Both the position numbers and the translations under genes were made by a program. DNA of 64,000 nucleotides from Cinnamomum chago (Eukaryota; Streptophyta; Magnoliopsida; Laurales; Lauraceae): positions 130,769,001 through 130,833,000 of the forward strand of contig CP142453.1 in assembly GCA_038049695.1 (NCBI GenBank). The letters run 5' to 3'. This document shows, piece after piece, positions 1 through 11,861 of this stretch (the stretch's first letter is position 1; each line of letters starts with the position of its first letter). The notes beneath the pieces were generated by a model. The model made no database searches. It saw only the letters and a program-made list of their open reading frames with translations, and was not told the origin of the DNA.

Positions 1-832
1 CCCTTCTTTCTTTCTTCTTTTCCATTTTAGCTAGTTTCTTTTCTCTTTTATTCTTTTGGTAGCCTTGGGCCATGTCCAAGGATTTATTTTGAAGGAGAAT
101 CTTTGTGAAGGAGAAGTTGTAATTGCCATGAAGTATTCAATGAAAATCATATCTTTTGCAATGGAGGAGTAAATTCTTTTGGATCGGAGCACAAAGTGAA
201 GTTAAGTAATTTTATTTTCGTTCTATGTCTTTAATTTAATTCTTTTGTCCTTATGATGCATTATTTAATAGAATAATAGATCTGCCTTCGTGCCACAGGC
301 AAACCTCCTCTTTATATTTTTAAATAAATTTCTTTTTGATCAGTTAATCTTTTTTTTGATAGGATATACTTACGTTTTTATACCTTTGATATTTTATGCT
401 TAATTTGTTAACTGACGCTCAAAGTAATTTATGTTTTTATGAGGTGATGGAGATCTTGGGTTCTTCTGCTTAAGAATTGATTTTTTTTAAAAAGAATTTT
501 TTCCGGATCAGAAACATTGAGTTGTTTCTGATCTGAGTTATTTGCAAGGCAAAAGACAAAATTAAAGTTTGTGATTTGAGAATTAAAATTAATTAATGAA
601 TTCTTTGTTGCTCTGATCTACCTTTATCATTATTGTTATCTGTTCATCTTGCATAGTAGCCTTATGTCTCATTTAAATCTTGATTGATCATTATAAATAA
701 ATAAATAAAAATTCAGATTTTTAAATTTTAACTTAGTAGTGCTCCTTGTGGGATCGACCTGTAATTGCCACTATCTCAACAAGATAACTGTGCACTTGCA
801 GTAATTTTAATGGATTGATTTAATTCACATCA
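1..832 (+). repeat. 5' LTR of element A, 3' portion
   Basis: It is the right-hand 832 bp of an LTR whose full length, judged from the other copy, is 1,778 bp. It ends in TTCACATCA, six bases before the primer-binding site. It differs from the 3' LTR at three sites, all transitions (near 295, 599 and 790). Confidence 0.93.
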
Positions 833-838
833 AGTTTT

Positions 839-856
839 TGGCGCCGTTGCCGGGGA
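839..856 (+). other. Primer-binding site, tRNA-Asp type
   Basis: TGGCGCCGTTGCCGGGGA is complementary to the 3' end of plant tRNA-Asp, the usual primer of Athila elements. It starts six bases after the LTR end. Confidence 0.9.
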
Positions 857-2370
857 GCCAAATCTGAGTTTTTATTAAAAATCTGAATTTTTTTATTAGA
901 TTCATATGCATGCTCATATTTAGGTTGTATTAGTTGTTTAGTCATCAAATTTGCATTAGTAGTGTTCTTTGCAATTAGTATTAGTTAGTATTGCACCTTG
1001 CTAATTTTCCAGACTTTTCTGATTTTTTTTCTGATTTTTCTGATTTTTTTATTAATTGAATTTTCGGAATAAATAAATAATTAATAAAAAGTTTTTTTTT
1101 GAAGGATTTCTTTTAATTCCGAATTTCAGTAAATAAAAACAAAAAAAAAAGTTATTTTAGATTGGTTTAACTAGTGTCCTGATTAGATTAGGATTGGTAA
1201 GATAAAGTTTAAAATCTTTAGGATTAGTTGTTTTGATTAATATGCAAACTTTTGAATTTTGAAATTAGGTTGTTAGAAATTTTAAAATTCTATCTCCTAA
1301 GTTGTTTAGATTAGTTAGAGTTTTAAAATCTAAAATTTGAATTGGATAAGATTGGATTTCATATAATTGAAAGCTTTTTGAAAACTCTAACCATATCTAG
1401 ACACTTGTTTGGATAATTTAGAATTTCTGATTTTTTTTAATTTTGTTGATAGGATTTTTGATTTGTTAGAATCCACTTTGATAGAGTTTTTATTAATTTG
1501 GTGTCTTTTGAATTTTTTTTTAAATTAGGATATGATAGAATTTGATTTGGTTTCTTAACTTAGGAATTACTAACAAGAGTTTTTTTTTTATAGGTTACCT
1601 TGCTAAGAGGAGAGTTGCCCAAAAATAGGAAACTACGTGGATTTGCTCTAAGCAAACAAGTTGCTCTCAAAATTGCAAAATCTGCCAAAAGAGGTTAAGC
1701 TTACACAATTTAAGGATTCGCGTGGGACCACTCTAAGAGTTTCGAAACTGTACCCCCACGAACCTTTTACTTGCAAGTGGGGCTTGGGTGATTTAAATTT
1801 TTGCAAAGTGTGAATGCGTGATTGACACACCATCTAATTGGACACACACTTAGTTAAGGGCAATCCACCCCAAAAAGATAAGGTCTGGATTTCATCACCA
1901 GATCCTTGCCCAATTAGGCTTAACCACCTCTCACATAGTAACTTAAATATTAATTAAAATCTAGTAGAAACGAGACCATAGGACTCGAGCTCATTAGGAC
2001 GAAGACCACAAAAGGTTGCACCAATTGCTCTCTTTGGTTAAGTCGATGTCTAGGTAAGTCCTGTCCCTACCAAAAAGGGTGGCAGTCTCTGTTCTAGGGG
2101 TATGGTTCCTAAGCGGGACCCTTGCCAAGTGCATTGTGACCCCACCACTCATCCTGGGGACTTACCGGGTCGATTTGACTTCATAAGACCGGATTGGAGG
2201 CCTTAGTGCACTCTTCAAACCAGTTAGGAGCTGTCTAGTGAGTTAGGTTAACCCTAGGATAATTTCTTGTGTTCAATCTTTGTGCTTGACTGCTTGTGCA
2301 TCATCTAATAAGACCATTAGGACCCCGCATATAGATTAGGCTTGCATTTCTTTAAGGTTGAACCCGATGC
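857..2370 (+). other. Element A leader (5' untranslated region)
   Basis: This is about 1.5 kb of AT-rich sequence with no convincing gene. The first 850 bp are T-rich; 1600-2370 is of normal composition and holds the conserved leader block annotated separately. Confidence 0.8.
2011..2216 (+). promoter_or_regulatory. Conserved leader block, copy 1 (element A)
   Basis: This non-coding block has recognisable counterparts at 23350-23539 (element B) and 48901-49104 (element D). Shared landmarks in order are AGGTTGCACCAATTGC, a CTGTCC...CAG hairpin at 2061-2085, CTGTTCTAGG, a CCTGGGG run, TTCATAAGACCGGATTGGAG and a final ACTCTTC. The hairpin pairs CTGTCCCT with AGGG and GGCAG around one bulged T. 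The function is unknown; packaging, dimerisation or translational control are inferences. Confidence 0.7.
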
Positions 2371-3518
2371 ATGCGCTCTAGACCTGAGAGAGAGAAACTG
2401 TGGGTACGCAAGAGTAAAAGGTTAGTCAGGATAGAGCCCGAATTAGCCTTAACCGTTGTCGGAAAGTCTTCCATTTTTGAAGAAATTGTTAGGATGGCTG
2501 ATCAAGTGGGCCCACCCATGACTTTGAAGGACTACATGTACCCCACCAGGATAACTCAACCGTCTTGCATCATCCTGCCTCAGACCAATGCTACATTTGA
2601 ACTGAAATCTAGCATGATCCAGATGCTCCCAGTATTCCGTGGGCTAGACCAGGAAAATCCATATCAACATGTTAGGGAATTTGAGGACATCTGTGGGACC
2701 ATGAGAATCAATCACATGACTGAGGAGGCCCTTAAACTTAGATTATTTCCTTTCTCCCTAAAAGAAAAGGCTAAAGCTTGGCTTTATGCCTTACAGGCCG
2801 GGTCCATCACTACATGGGCCAAGCTAGTCGAAGAATTTTACAAAAAATTCTACTCCAAGCAGAAAACAGCTTCGATTAGGCAGGCCATCAATGGATTCCA
2901 TCAAATGGAAAGGGAGACACTTTATAATTTTTTGGAACGGTTCAAGGACCTCTTAATCCAGTGTCCCCACCATGGATTTGAAAAAATTCGATTGGTTCAG
3001 ATCGTGTATGAGGGTTTGGATTACCCTACTAAGCAAATGGTGAAATCTTTCTGTGGTGGGAAGTTTACACAGAAGACAGCGGATGAAGCATGGACATTTT
3101 TGGAAGAAACCGCTGAAAACACATTACAGTGGGCCCCTATCGAGAGGGAGCCCATCAAACCCACCATTCCTGAAAAAGGGGGGATGTTAAGGTTGAACCC
3201 AAAATTGAGGCAGAAGTCAAATTGGCCACACTGGTGAGGAGAATAGAGGCCTTAGAACTGAACCAAAAGCCCACTCCAAACACCTTGGAGTCATTGAAAT
3301 ATAACCAGGCCATAAATGGAGGGACTGACCCAACAACTTTGGGTCAGATTGAGTCTATTGAGGAGGTGAATGCGCTTTATCAAAACACTCGTTTTGATAA
3401 TCGTCAAAGGTATGACCCTTACTCCAACACATACAATCCAGGATGGAGGGATAATCCGAATTTTTCTTGGACCAAGGGTCCAACTCAAGGTGGCCCATCA
3501 CAATCCCATCAACTTTAG
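2371..3518 (+). pseudogene. gag: gag of element A (frameshifted)
   Basis: Gag is the capsid polyprotein that packages element RNA in cytoplasmic particles. The conserved retrotransposon gag core lies at about 2550-3150, with motifs NPYQHVREFE, LRLFPFSLKEKAKAWL and FYKKFYSKQKTA as in Athila gags. The first frame runs 2371-3237. Comparison with element D shows a one-base loss near 3192, after which the homologous frame continues in a different phase to a TAG at 3516-3518. Beyond that stop the same phase stays open into protease, so gag and pol were one frame. The internal ATG at 2494 (MADQVG) lines up with MADGNP of element D and is a likely alternative start. No CCHC zinc knuckle is visible. 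Confidence 0.88.
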
Positions 3519-6511
3519 TCCAGTGCCCCACCCGGTTTCCAAAAGCCCAATTTCACCCCCAATTCGCAAAATCAGCGAATAGGTTCTCTTGAGGAAACCA
3601 TGAAACTGTTAGCTCAGAATACCCTCCAGTTCCAGCAAAGCACTGTTCAAAGCTTAAATGCTAACACACAATCAATTGCAAAACTGGAATATCAGATGGG
3701 CCAATTGGCCAACTCCATCAGTGCCAGAGAGAAGGGAACCTTTCCTAGTCAACCCGAACCTAATCCCAAGGGCCAAGTCGTTCATGATCCTAAAGGAAAA
3801 AGCCTCGAACAAGTCCAATCCATCATCACTCTTAGGTCGGGTACACAGGTTGATAACAAGGTGGAACTACCTAAGGAAACTGAGGAACTAAGTGCGAATG
3901 CTGAACCCATATTAGAACTAGAGAACTCAGTCAATGCTAAACCATCACCTAATGAGCCCACTCCTAAGACCTATATTCCCAAGGCACCATATCCACAGAG
4001 GCTAGGCCCAACAAAATCAACTGTTCAATTGGATAAAATGCTAGAAGTATTCAAACAAGTCAGGATTAACATCCCACTTTTAGATGCAATCCAACAAATT
4101 CCTGCCTATGCCAAGTTCCTGAAGGACCTTTGCACCTTCAAAAGGACAACTAATGTGCCCAAGAAGACTTTTCTTGCTCAACAAGCTAGCTCAATCATTT
4201 CCTGTCCAACCCCGATCGAATATAAGGACCCAGGGTGTCCTACCATTTCTTGCCAGATAGGGGACCATCACATAGAGAAAGCATTGCTAGACTTGGGTGC
4301 TAGTGTGAACCTTCTTCCGTACTCTGTTTATGAAGAATTAGATTTGGGAGAGTTGAAAAAGACCCATGTAACCTTGCAATTGGCTGATGCATCGATTCGA
4401 TACCCCAAGGGGGTAGTCGAAGACGTTCTTATCAAAGTCGGGGAATCTGTGTTTCCTGTCGATTTTGTTGTCTTGGATACCAAACACACATCTAGGGCTG
4501 AACCCAAAATTCCAGTAATTTTGGGAAGACCATTCCTAGCCACCTCTAATGCCTTGATCAATTGTAGGAATGGAGTGATGCAAATCTCTTTTGGGACCAT
4601 GACAGTTCAAGTAAACATTTTTAATGTCAGTAAGCAACCTCCTCATGAGGATGATGGGATTTTTGAAGTTAGTTACATTCATGAATTGGTGGAAAATCAC
4701 TTACCCCATTTGAAACTTGAAGATCCACTAGAGGCTTGTCTGGCCCACTTTGGAAGTGATTTTGATGTAGATGGACATATTGAGGAAGTCAATTCACTTT
4801 TAGACTCAACCCCATCCATGGATTGCTCCAGGTGGCAACCGAAGCATGAGATTTTGACTCCATCTGCTTCCCCACCTGTCCCATCAATTGTAGAGCCCCC
4901 TAAGTTAGAACTCAAGCAGTTGCCAGATACCCTGAAATATGTGTTTTTAGGCCCGCTAGAAACCCTTCCAGTGATTAAAGCTTCAGACTTGGACCCTGTC
5001 CAAGAGGAAAAACTCGTGAAAATTTTGGATATACATAAGGAAGCTATAGGGTGGTCCATTGCAGATATCAAAGGAATTAGGCCATCTGTGGTCCAGCACA
5101 GAATCCATTTGGAAGAAAATGCAAAAACTTCTCGTGAACCACAGAGGCGACTGAACCCTACAATGAAGGAAGTGGTTAGGGCAGAGGTCTTAAAATTACT
5201 TGATGCAGAGGTGCTTTACCCCATATCTGATAGTGCATGGGTGAGCCCAGTTCAAGTGGTACCAAAGAAATCTGGTATAACAGCGGTTCAAAATGAGGGC
5301 AATGAATTGGTCCCCACTCGGATACAGACTGGATGGAGGGTATGCATTGATTATAGGAAGTTGAACTCTGTCACTCGGAAAGATCATTTTCCCCTCCCAT
5401 TCATGGATCAGATGCTCGAAAGGCTAGCCGGTCATGCATATTATTGTTTTCTTGATGGTTATTCAGGTTACAATCAAATTCCAATTGCACTCGAGGACCA
5501 GGAAAAGACCACCTTCACATGTCCGTTTGGCACTTTTGCTTACAGACGCATGCCCTTTGGGCTATGCAATGCATCGGCCACCTTTCAAAGGTGCATGTTG
5601 AGCATATTTTCTGACATGGTGGAAAGATTCATTGAGGTTTTCATGGATGATTTTCAGTCTTTGGCAATTCTTTTGAGGAGCGCTTACATCATTTGTCCCT
5701 TGTGCTTAAAAGATGCAAAGAAAAGAATCTAGTCTTAAATTGGGAGAAATGCCATTTTATGGTAAAAAGGGGCATAGTTCTGGGACACATTATTTCTGAT
5801 GATGGAATTGAGGTGGACAAAGCAAAAATTGATTTGATCTCCAAATTGCCACCACCAAAATCAGTTAAGCAGATTCGATCATTCTTGGGCCATGCTGGTT
5901 TTTATCGTCGATTCATCAAGGATTTTAGTAAAATTGCTAAACCTTTGTGCCAATTGCTGACAAAAGAGGCCCCGTTTGAATTTGATGAGAAGTGTCTAAA
6001 GGCCTTTGAAAGACTAAAAAAGGAACTAACTTCAGCCCCTATAATTCAGCCACCTGACTGGACCATTCCATTTGAGCTAATGTGTGATGCATCCGATACA
6101 GCTATTGGAGCTGTTTTGGGTCAACGGGTTGGGAAGCTACCTCATGTGATTTACTATGCAAGTAGGACCCTCAATGATGCACAGCTAAATTACACAACCA
6201 CTGAAAAAGAATTGCTCGCTGTGATTTTTGCCTTGGAGAAATTCCGGTCCTACTTGATAGGGTCCAAAGTCATCATCTACACAGACCATGCAGCTTTGAG
6301 ATACCTTCTGTCCAAAAAGGATGCAAAAGCCCGATTGATCCGATGGATCCTTCTACTACAAGAGTTTGATTTGGAAATAAGAGATAAAAAAGGATGTGAG
6401 AATGTTGTAGCAGACCATCTTTCGAGGATACCTTTAGAGCCATCAAATGAGGTCCCACTGAATGAAAGTTTTCCTGATGAACAATTGCTCAGTTGTTCTC
6501 AAATCCCCTGA
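3519..6511 (+). pseudogene. pol: pol of element A: protease, reverse transcriptase, RNase H (frameshifted)
   Basis: The aspartic protease motif LLDLGASVNLLPY has its catalytic Asp at about 4289. Reverse transcriptase follows at about 5100-5950, with YRRMPFGLCNA and the FMDD catalytic box near 5640. RNase H (MCDASD at about 6080, [15 protein letters not shown]) runs to about 6430. A one-base loss just after FMDD, near 5654, moves the frame: 3600-5732 is one phase and 5693-6511 another. The second segment ends at TGA 6509-6511, where element D has a tryptophan codon. The RT enzyme would copy element RNA into DNA and RNase H would remove the template; this copy cannot make an intact product. Confidence 0.9.
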
Positions 6512-7801
6512 TTTGCAGACATAATCAATCATCTAGTTACAGGGGAGATGCCCACCCATTGGTCAAAACAGGATCGATCAAAATTTCTAGTTGCGGTCAA
6601 ATACTTTTTCTGGGATGACCCGTATCTTTTTAAGTACTATCCGGACCAGATCATCAGGAGATGCATTCCTGATCATGACCATTACTCGGTCATTTCCTTC
6701 TGTCATGATCATGCTTGCGGGGGCCACTTTAGTTCGAAAAAGACAGCTGCAAAAGTTTTGCAGTGTGGATTTTACTGGCCCACTATCTTTAAAGATTGTC
6801 ACACCTTCTGTTTGAACTGTGAGAGGTGTCAAAAGCTTGGCAAGCTCCATCGAAGGAACATGATGCCCTTGAATCCCATACTTGTGGTGGAAATTTTTGA
6901 TGTGTGGGGAATTGACTTCATGGGGCCATTTCCACATTCCTTTGGAAATCTTTACATTTTGCTGGCAGTAGACTATGTTTCCAAATGGGTAGAAGCCATA
7001 CCGACAAAGAAGAATGACCACCATGTAGTGATTAAGTTCGTGAGAGATCATATCTTTTCTCGCTTTGGTACACCTAGAGCGATCATTAGTGACGGAGGCA
7101 CTCACTTTTGCAACCGTCCCTTTGAGCATTTGTTGAAAAAATATTCTGTCACCCATAAGGTTGCTACACCTTATCACCCACAAACAAGTGGCCAAGCGGA
7201 AATTTCAAATAGGCAAATTAAACAAATTCTGGAAAAGACGGTCAATCCCACTCGGAAAGATTGGTCTTTGCGATTGATTGACGCACTGTGGGCCTATCGA
7301 ACCGCTTACAAGACACCTATTGGGATGTCCCCATATAGGTTGGTCTATGGTAAGGCTTGCCACTTGCCTGTTGAATTGGAGCATAGAGCTTATTGGGCCA
7401 TTAAGAAGTTTAATTTTGACTTACCCACTGCGGGCACTCTGCGCAAATTGCAACTCAATGAGTTGGAAGAACTTCGAAATGATGCCTATGAGAATGCCAA
7501 GATTTACAAGGAAAGAATGAAGTTGAACCATGATAAGTCAATTCTAAGAAAATCCTTTGAACCAGGTATGAAAGTCCTTTTGTATAATTCCCGGTTACAC
7601 CTGTTTCCAGGGAAGTTACGAACCCGGTGGACTGGTCCATTCATTGTCAGAACTGTTTACTTTCATGGTGCTGTAGAAATTGAAAATCCCAAAAATGGGG
7701 ATGTTTTCAAAGTGAATGGTCAACGGTTGAAACCATTTCTGGAACTGAAGGATAAGAACATTGAGGATATCCTTCTGGAAGACCCAATGTACCAGGACTA
7801 A
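6512..7801 (+). pseudogene. int: Integrase of element A (open frame, cut off from pol by an upstream stop)
   Basis: Integrase inserts the element's cDNA into the chromosome. The N-terminal HHCC zinc module is visible ([11 protein letters not shown] ... CERC, about 6705-6830). The DDE core has Asp in WGIDFMGP (about 6912), Asp in IISDGGTHF (about 7090) and Glu in GQAEISNRQ (about 7198). The C-terminal part keeps the [22 protein letters not shown] motif typical of this clade. The frame is open from 6512 to the TAA at 7799 and has the same phase as the RNase H segment, so only the TGA at 6509 separates them. No chromodomain follows, as expected outside the chromoviruses. Confidence 0.92.
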
Positions 7802-9189
7802 TCATTTTTGGTCACGTCGGGCTGACGACATCAAACTTAGGGCAACCCAAATTTGGAAGGTAATTGAGCTGGTTGATCACATTCTTTTGAAATCACCCTA
7901 CATGGTAAGATATTCCAATTTTCCTTATTGTTCATTTTCACATTACACATGCATTCATAACATTGAGGACAATGTTGAATTTAGGTTTGGGGGTGTGAGT
8001 TAGAACATAACATGTGATCATTTGTTCAATTTTCATTCCACATTTTCTTTTTCGCTTTGCTTTGGTTTTTAGGAGACTAAAAAATAAAAAATAAAGAAAA
8101 TTTGCTACTGTTAGGTTAGAGGGAAACTTTCAAGAGAATTTTTATTGGTTGAAGATATTTATTTTGGACAAAAGAAAACAATGGTTCACTATTTTATTTA
8201 CGGAAAGAGTTTTTGGAAAAGTGCTGAGTTTTGATCCCTCACTTTTACACAGAGTGCATACGTTTTCAAGGTTTTGAATGTGAAGCTATAATTTCCGTTT
8301 TTCTTTGATGATTGAAAAAAATGGAAAATCGACCCTTAGTGCACAGAGCTTCCTAGTTTGATGGGTGGATACATGAAAATGGCTGCCTATTGTTGGGGGA
8401 CAGCAAAAAAAAAAAAAAAGTGTTTAGTTAAAAGTCTTGAAAAGAATAAAAAATTGTGTGACTAGTTTGGGTTCGTAGCCTTTTTAACCCGAGCCAGTAA
8501 GTCCGTAGGGGTATTTACATACCTAGTGCACTAAAATTATCTGGTTTGAGAGTCATTGGCCTAATGCTCGTTACATGGGTTAATTAGAAAGCTTAAGGGA
8601 CCTAGGCATTGCACAGTCACATGTGTGTGTTAAAAAAAAAAGCGTCCTTTGGAAAAAGCAGTAGTGCGAAAGCTGTCATTATCACCTCCAGTGGAAGACT
8701 GTTTTTCTTTGCTACATTTAGGCGGCCCTGAAAAAAAAAAATTGGAAATTATTGGTGGATCATTTGATGCTTTGTATGTATACATGCTTTTCACCGTGCA
8801 CGATCAATTAACATGATTTCGAGAATTTCTGACCAAAAGATGGGATTGGTGAACCGAATTTAAGATTTTTCTTTGAAAATTTCGTGAACCGAGAATAGTC
8901 AGTGTCAATAGACTTACTCTTGGAAGAAGTTTCCCTAGATTTTGTTAAGCTTTAAAATCATATCTTTTGCAAAAAAAAAAAAAAAAAAAATTTGTGGGTA
9001 TATTCACTACAAACCCTCACGAGGCACAACTCGTCCACTAGGGGGAACCTAGGGGTTTAAGGGCTTATTGCATACGCTAAATGCAGTCGAGAGGGCCAGC
9101 GAAAGTGGCATTTTTCTTTTCTTCTTTGCATTTGTTAGGATAGTAAACTTCTCCTTTTTCACTTATTTTGCTCGAGGACTAGCAAAAAG
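7802..9189 (+). other. Element A 3' non-coding region
   Basis: This 1.4-kb stretch between integrase and the polypurine tract has no env-like frame and several A runs (8407-8419; about 8971-8990). It has a diverged counterpart in element D at 54851-56607, with shared phrases such as ACTCGTCCACTA near the 3' end. No gene is seen. Confidence 0.75.
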
Positions 9190-9203
9190 CTAGTTTGGGG
9201 GTG
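9190..9203 (+). other. Polypurine tract of element A
   Basis: TAGTTTGGGGGTG directly precedes the TGATAAG start of the 3' LTR. This is the expected plus-strand primer position and is a form common in Athila elements. Confidence 0.7.
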
Positions 9204-10981
9204 TGATAAGTCCACAAAATTGTAGTATTTATCATCATTTTATGTTACTTTGTGGATTTAATTAGGATAATTTGCACTCAATTTCATAATTCCATGCATT
9301 TGAGCATTAAAGTTGAATTTTAGTCAAAATCATCAATATTGCATGAATTTTATGAAATCTTTGGTTTACATCATCTTAGTGTCACACCAATTAGCTTTTT
9401 GATTCTTGCATCAAAAATCATCTAGTGGTGCATTTATGTGCTTGATCTCATTTGGGTCCCATGCATGCCATTTATGAATTTAATTTATACATATTATGGC
9501 TGAATTATTATTTTTGTAGGGAATCTTCAGTTAATTGGGACCCGCCTTGAAAAGAAATTAAGAGAAGAAATTTACACAGAATGTCCAAGCCATACCACTT
9601 CAAGATGTTTGCACTACCCATGTGGTCCCACACCATTTGCCAAAGCTTTGCTACAAATTCAATTTCATATTTGAACTTATCAAAGAGAGTGGGCCATAGC
9701 ATGAGAAATTTCCAACTAAGAGAAGAAGAAAGAACCACATGCCCAAGTTGGGATGTTTCAAGGTTGCACATATCTAGTGGGACCCACATGTGTTTCATGA
9801 TTGAAGAGAAATCCAAGTTTCAAATTTAAGATTTTTATTAAAGAGAATGTGGGCCCAAGTGAAGAGAATTTAAGAGGAAGTTCTTGTTGGCTAGGGAATC
9901 TAACTAAGCAAGTCTTGTCCAAAAAGTTAACATCTCTCCAAAAGTTACTAAGAAACTCACCTTAACTTAGAAAGCAAGAAGAAGACTTTCCAAAGAAGGA
10001 AGATTCTTTTGCTAAAAAAGAGGATCTAGAGAGAAAGAATAGGGAGCTCATGCCCTATTTAAAGAAGGCTTTGGATGTCCAAAAAAAGAAACCCCCTTCT
10101 AAAAAAAAAATTGTCTCACGTGAAACTCTCTCTCTCTCTCTCATATATTCCCTTCTTTCTTTCTTCTTTTCCATTTTAGCTAGTTTCTTTTCTCTTTTAT
10201 TCTTTTGGTAGCCTTGGGCCATGTCCAAGGATTTATTTTGAAGGAGAATCTTTGTGAAGGAGAAGTTGTAATTGCCATGAAGTATTCAATGAAAATCATA
10301 TCTTTTGCAATGGAGGAGTAAATTCTTTTGGATCGGAGCACAAAGTGAAGTTAAGTAATTTTATTTTCGTTCTATGTCTTTAATTTAATTCTTTTGTCCT
10401 TATGATGCATTATTTAATAGAATAATAGATCTGCCTTCGTGCCATAGGCAAACCTCCTCTTTATATTTTTAAATAAATTTCTTTTTGATCAGTTAATCTT
10501 TTTTTTGATAGGATATACTTACGTTTTTATACCTTTGATATTTTATGCTTAATTTGTTAACTGACGCTCAAAGTAATTTATGTTTTTATGAGGTGATGGA
10601 GATCTTGGGTTCTTCTGCTTAAGAATTGATTTTTTTTAAAAAGAATTTTTTCCGGATCAGAAACATTGAGTTGTTTCTGATCTGAGTTATTTGCAAGGCA
10701 AAAGACAAAATTAAAGTTTGTGATTTGAGAATTAAAATTAATTAATGGATTCTTTGTTGCTCTGATCTACCTTTATCATTATTGTTATCTGTTCATCTTG
10801 CATAGTAGCCTTATGTCTCATTTAAATCTTGATTGATCATTATAAATAAATAAATAAAAATTCAGATTTTTAAATTTTAACTTAGTAGTGCTCCTTGTGG
10901 GATCGACCTGTAATTGCCACTATCTCAACAAGATAACTATGCACTTGCAGTAATTTTAATGGATTGATTTAATTCACATCA
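9204..10981 (+). repeat. 3' LTR of element A
   Basis: This is a complete 1,778-bp LTR, starting TGATAAGTCC and ending TTCACATCA. The last 832 bp match 1-832 with three differences. It contains a TC microsatellite near 10125-10142 just before a TATATTC stretch. It is followed by a second primer-binding site instead of flanking host DNA. Confidence 0.92.
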
Positions 10982-11861
10982 AGTTTTTGGCGCCGTTGCC
11001 GGGGAGCCAAATCTGAGTTTTTATTAAAAATCTAAATTTTTTTATTAGATTCATATGCATGCTCATATTTAGGTTGTATTAGTTGTTTAGTCATCAAATT
11101 TGCATTAGTAGTGTTCTTTGCAATTAGTATTAGTTAGTATTGCACCTTGCTAATTTTCCAGACTTTTCTGATTTTTTTTCTGATTTTTCTGATTTTTTTA
11201 TTAATTGAATTTTCGGAATAAATAAATAATTAATAAAAAGTTTTTTTTTGAAGGATTTCTTTTAATTCCGAATTTCAGTAAATAAAAACAAAAAAAAAAG
11301 TTATTTTAGATTGGTTTAACTAGTGTCCTGATTAGATTAGGATTGGTAAGATAAAGTTTAAAATCTTTAGGATTAGTTGTTTTGATTAATATGCAAACTT
11401 TTGAATTTTGAAATTAGGTTGTTAGAAATTTTAAAATTCTATCTCCTAAGTTGTTTAGATTAGTTAGAGTTTTAAAATCTAAAATTTGAATTGGATAAGA
11501 TTGGATTTCATATAATTGAAAGCTTTTTGAAAACTCTAACCATATCTAGACACTTGTTTGGATAATTTAGAATTTCTGATTTTTTTTAATTTTGTTGATA
11601 GGATTTTTGATTTGTTAGAATCCACTTTGATAGAGTTTTTATTAATTTGGTGTCTTTTGAATTTTTTTTTAAATTAGGATATGATAGAATTTGATTTGGT
11701 TTCTTAACTTAGGAATTACTAACAAGAGTTTTTTTTTTATAGGTTACCTTGCTAAGAGGAGAGTTGCACAAAAATAGGAAACTACGTGGATTTGCTCTAA
11801 GCAAACAAGTTGCTCTCAGAATTGCAAAATCTGCCAAAAGAGGTTAAGCTTACACAATTTA
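10982..11861 (+). mobile_element. Partial second internal region of an element-A copy (tandem array remnant)
   Basis: A second tRNA-Asp-type primer-binding site lies at 10988-11005. The sequence then follows 833-1712 at the same 10149 offset, with about three single-base differences. Homology stops at about 11861 inside the leader. The break carries a tandem copy of AAGCTTACACAATTT (11850-11879). This is the product expected when two neighbouring copies share one LTR by recombination, followed by deletion. Confidence 0.88.

Larger units (their letters stand above)
1..10981 (+). mobile_element. Element A: Athila-type Ty3/gypsy LTR retrotransposon (5' LTR cut by window edge)
   Basis: The order is LTR, tRNA-Asp-type primer-binding site, leader, gag, protease, reverse transcriptase, RNase H, integrase, long 3' non-coding stretch, polypurine tract, LTR. 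Positions 1-832 match 10150-10981 at a constant offset of 10149, with three single-base differences and no gaps by eye. The gag and pol proteins are of the Athila kind, with the gag motif NPYQHVREFE and the protease motif LLDLGASVNLLPY. No env-like frame follows integrase. The coding region carries two frameshifts and two stops, so this copy is non-autonomous. The left target-site duplication lies outside the window. Confidence 0.93.

Noticed and set aside
7802-9189. Env-like gene expected in some Athila elements
   Set aside because: No frame of useful length or with membrane segments exists between integrase and the polypurine tract in A or D.
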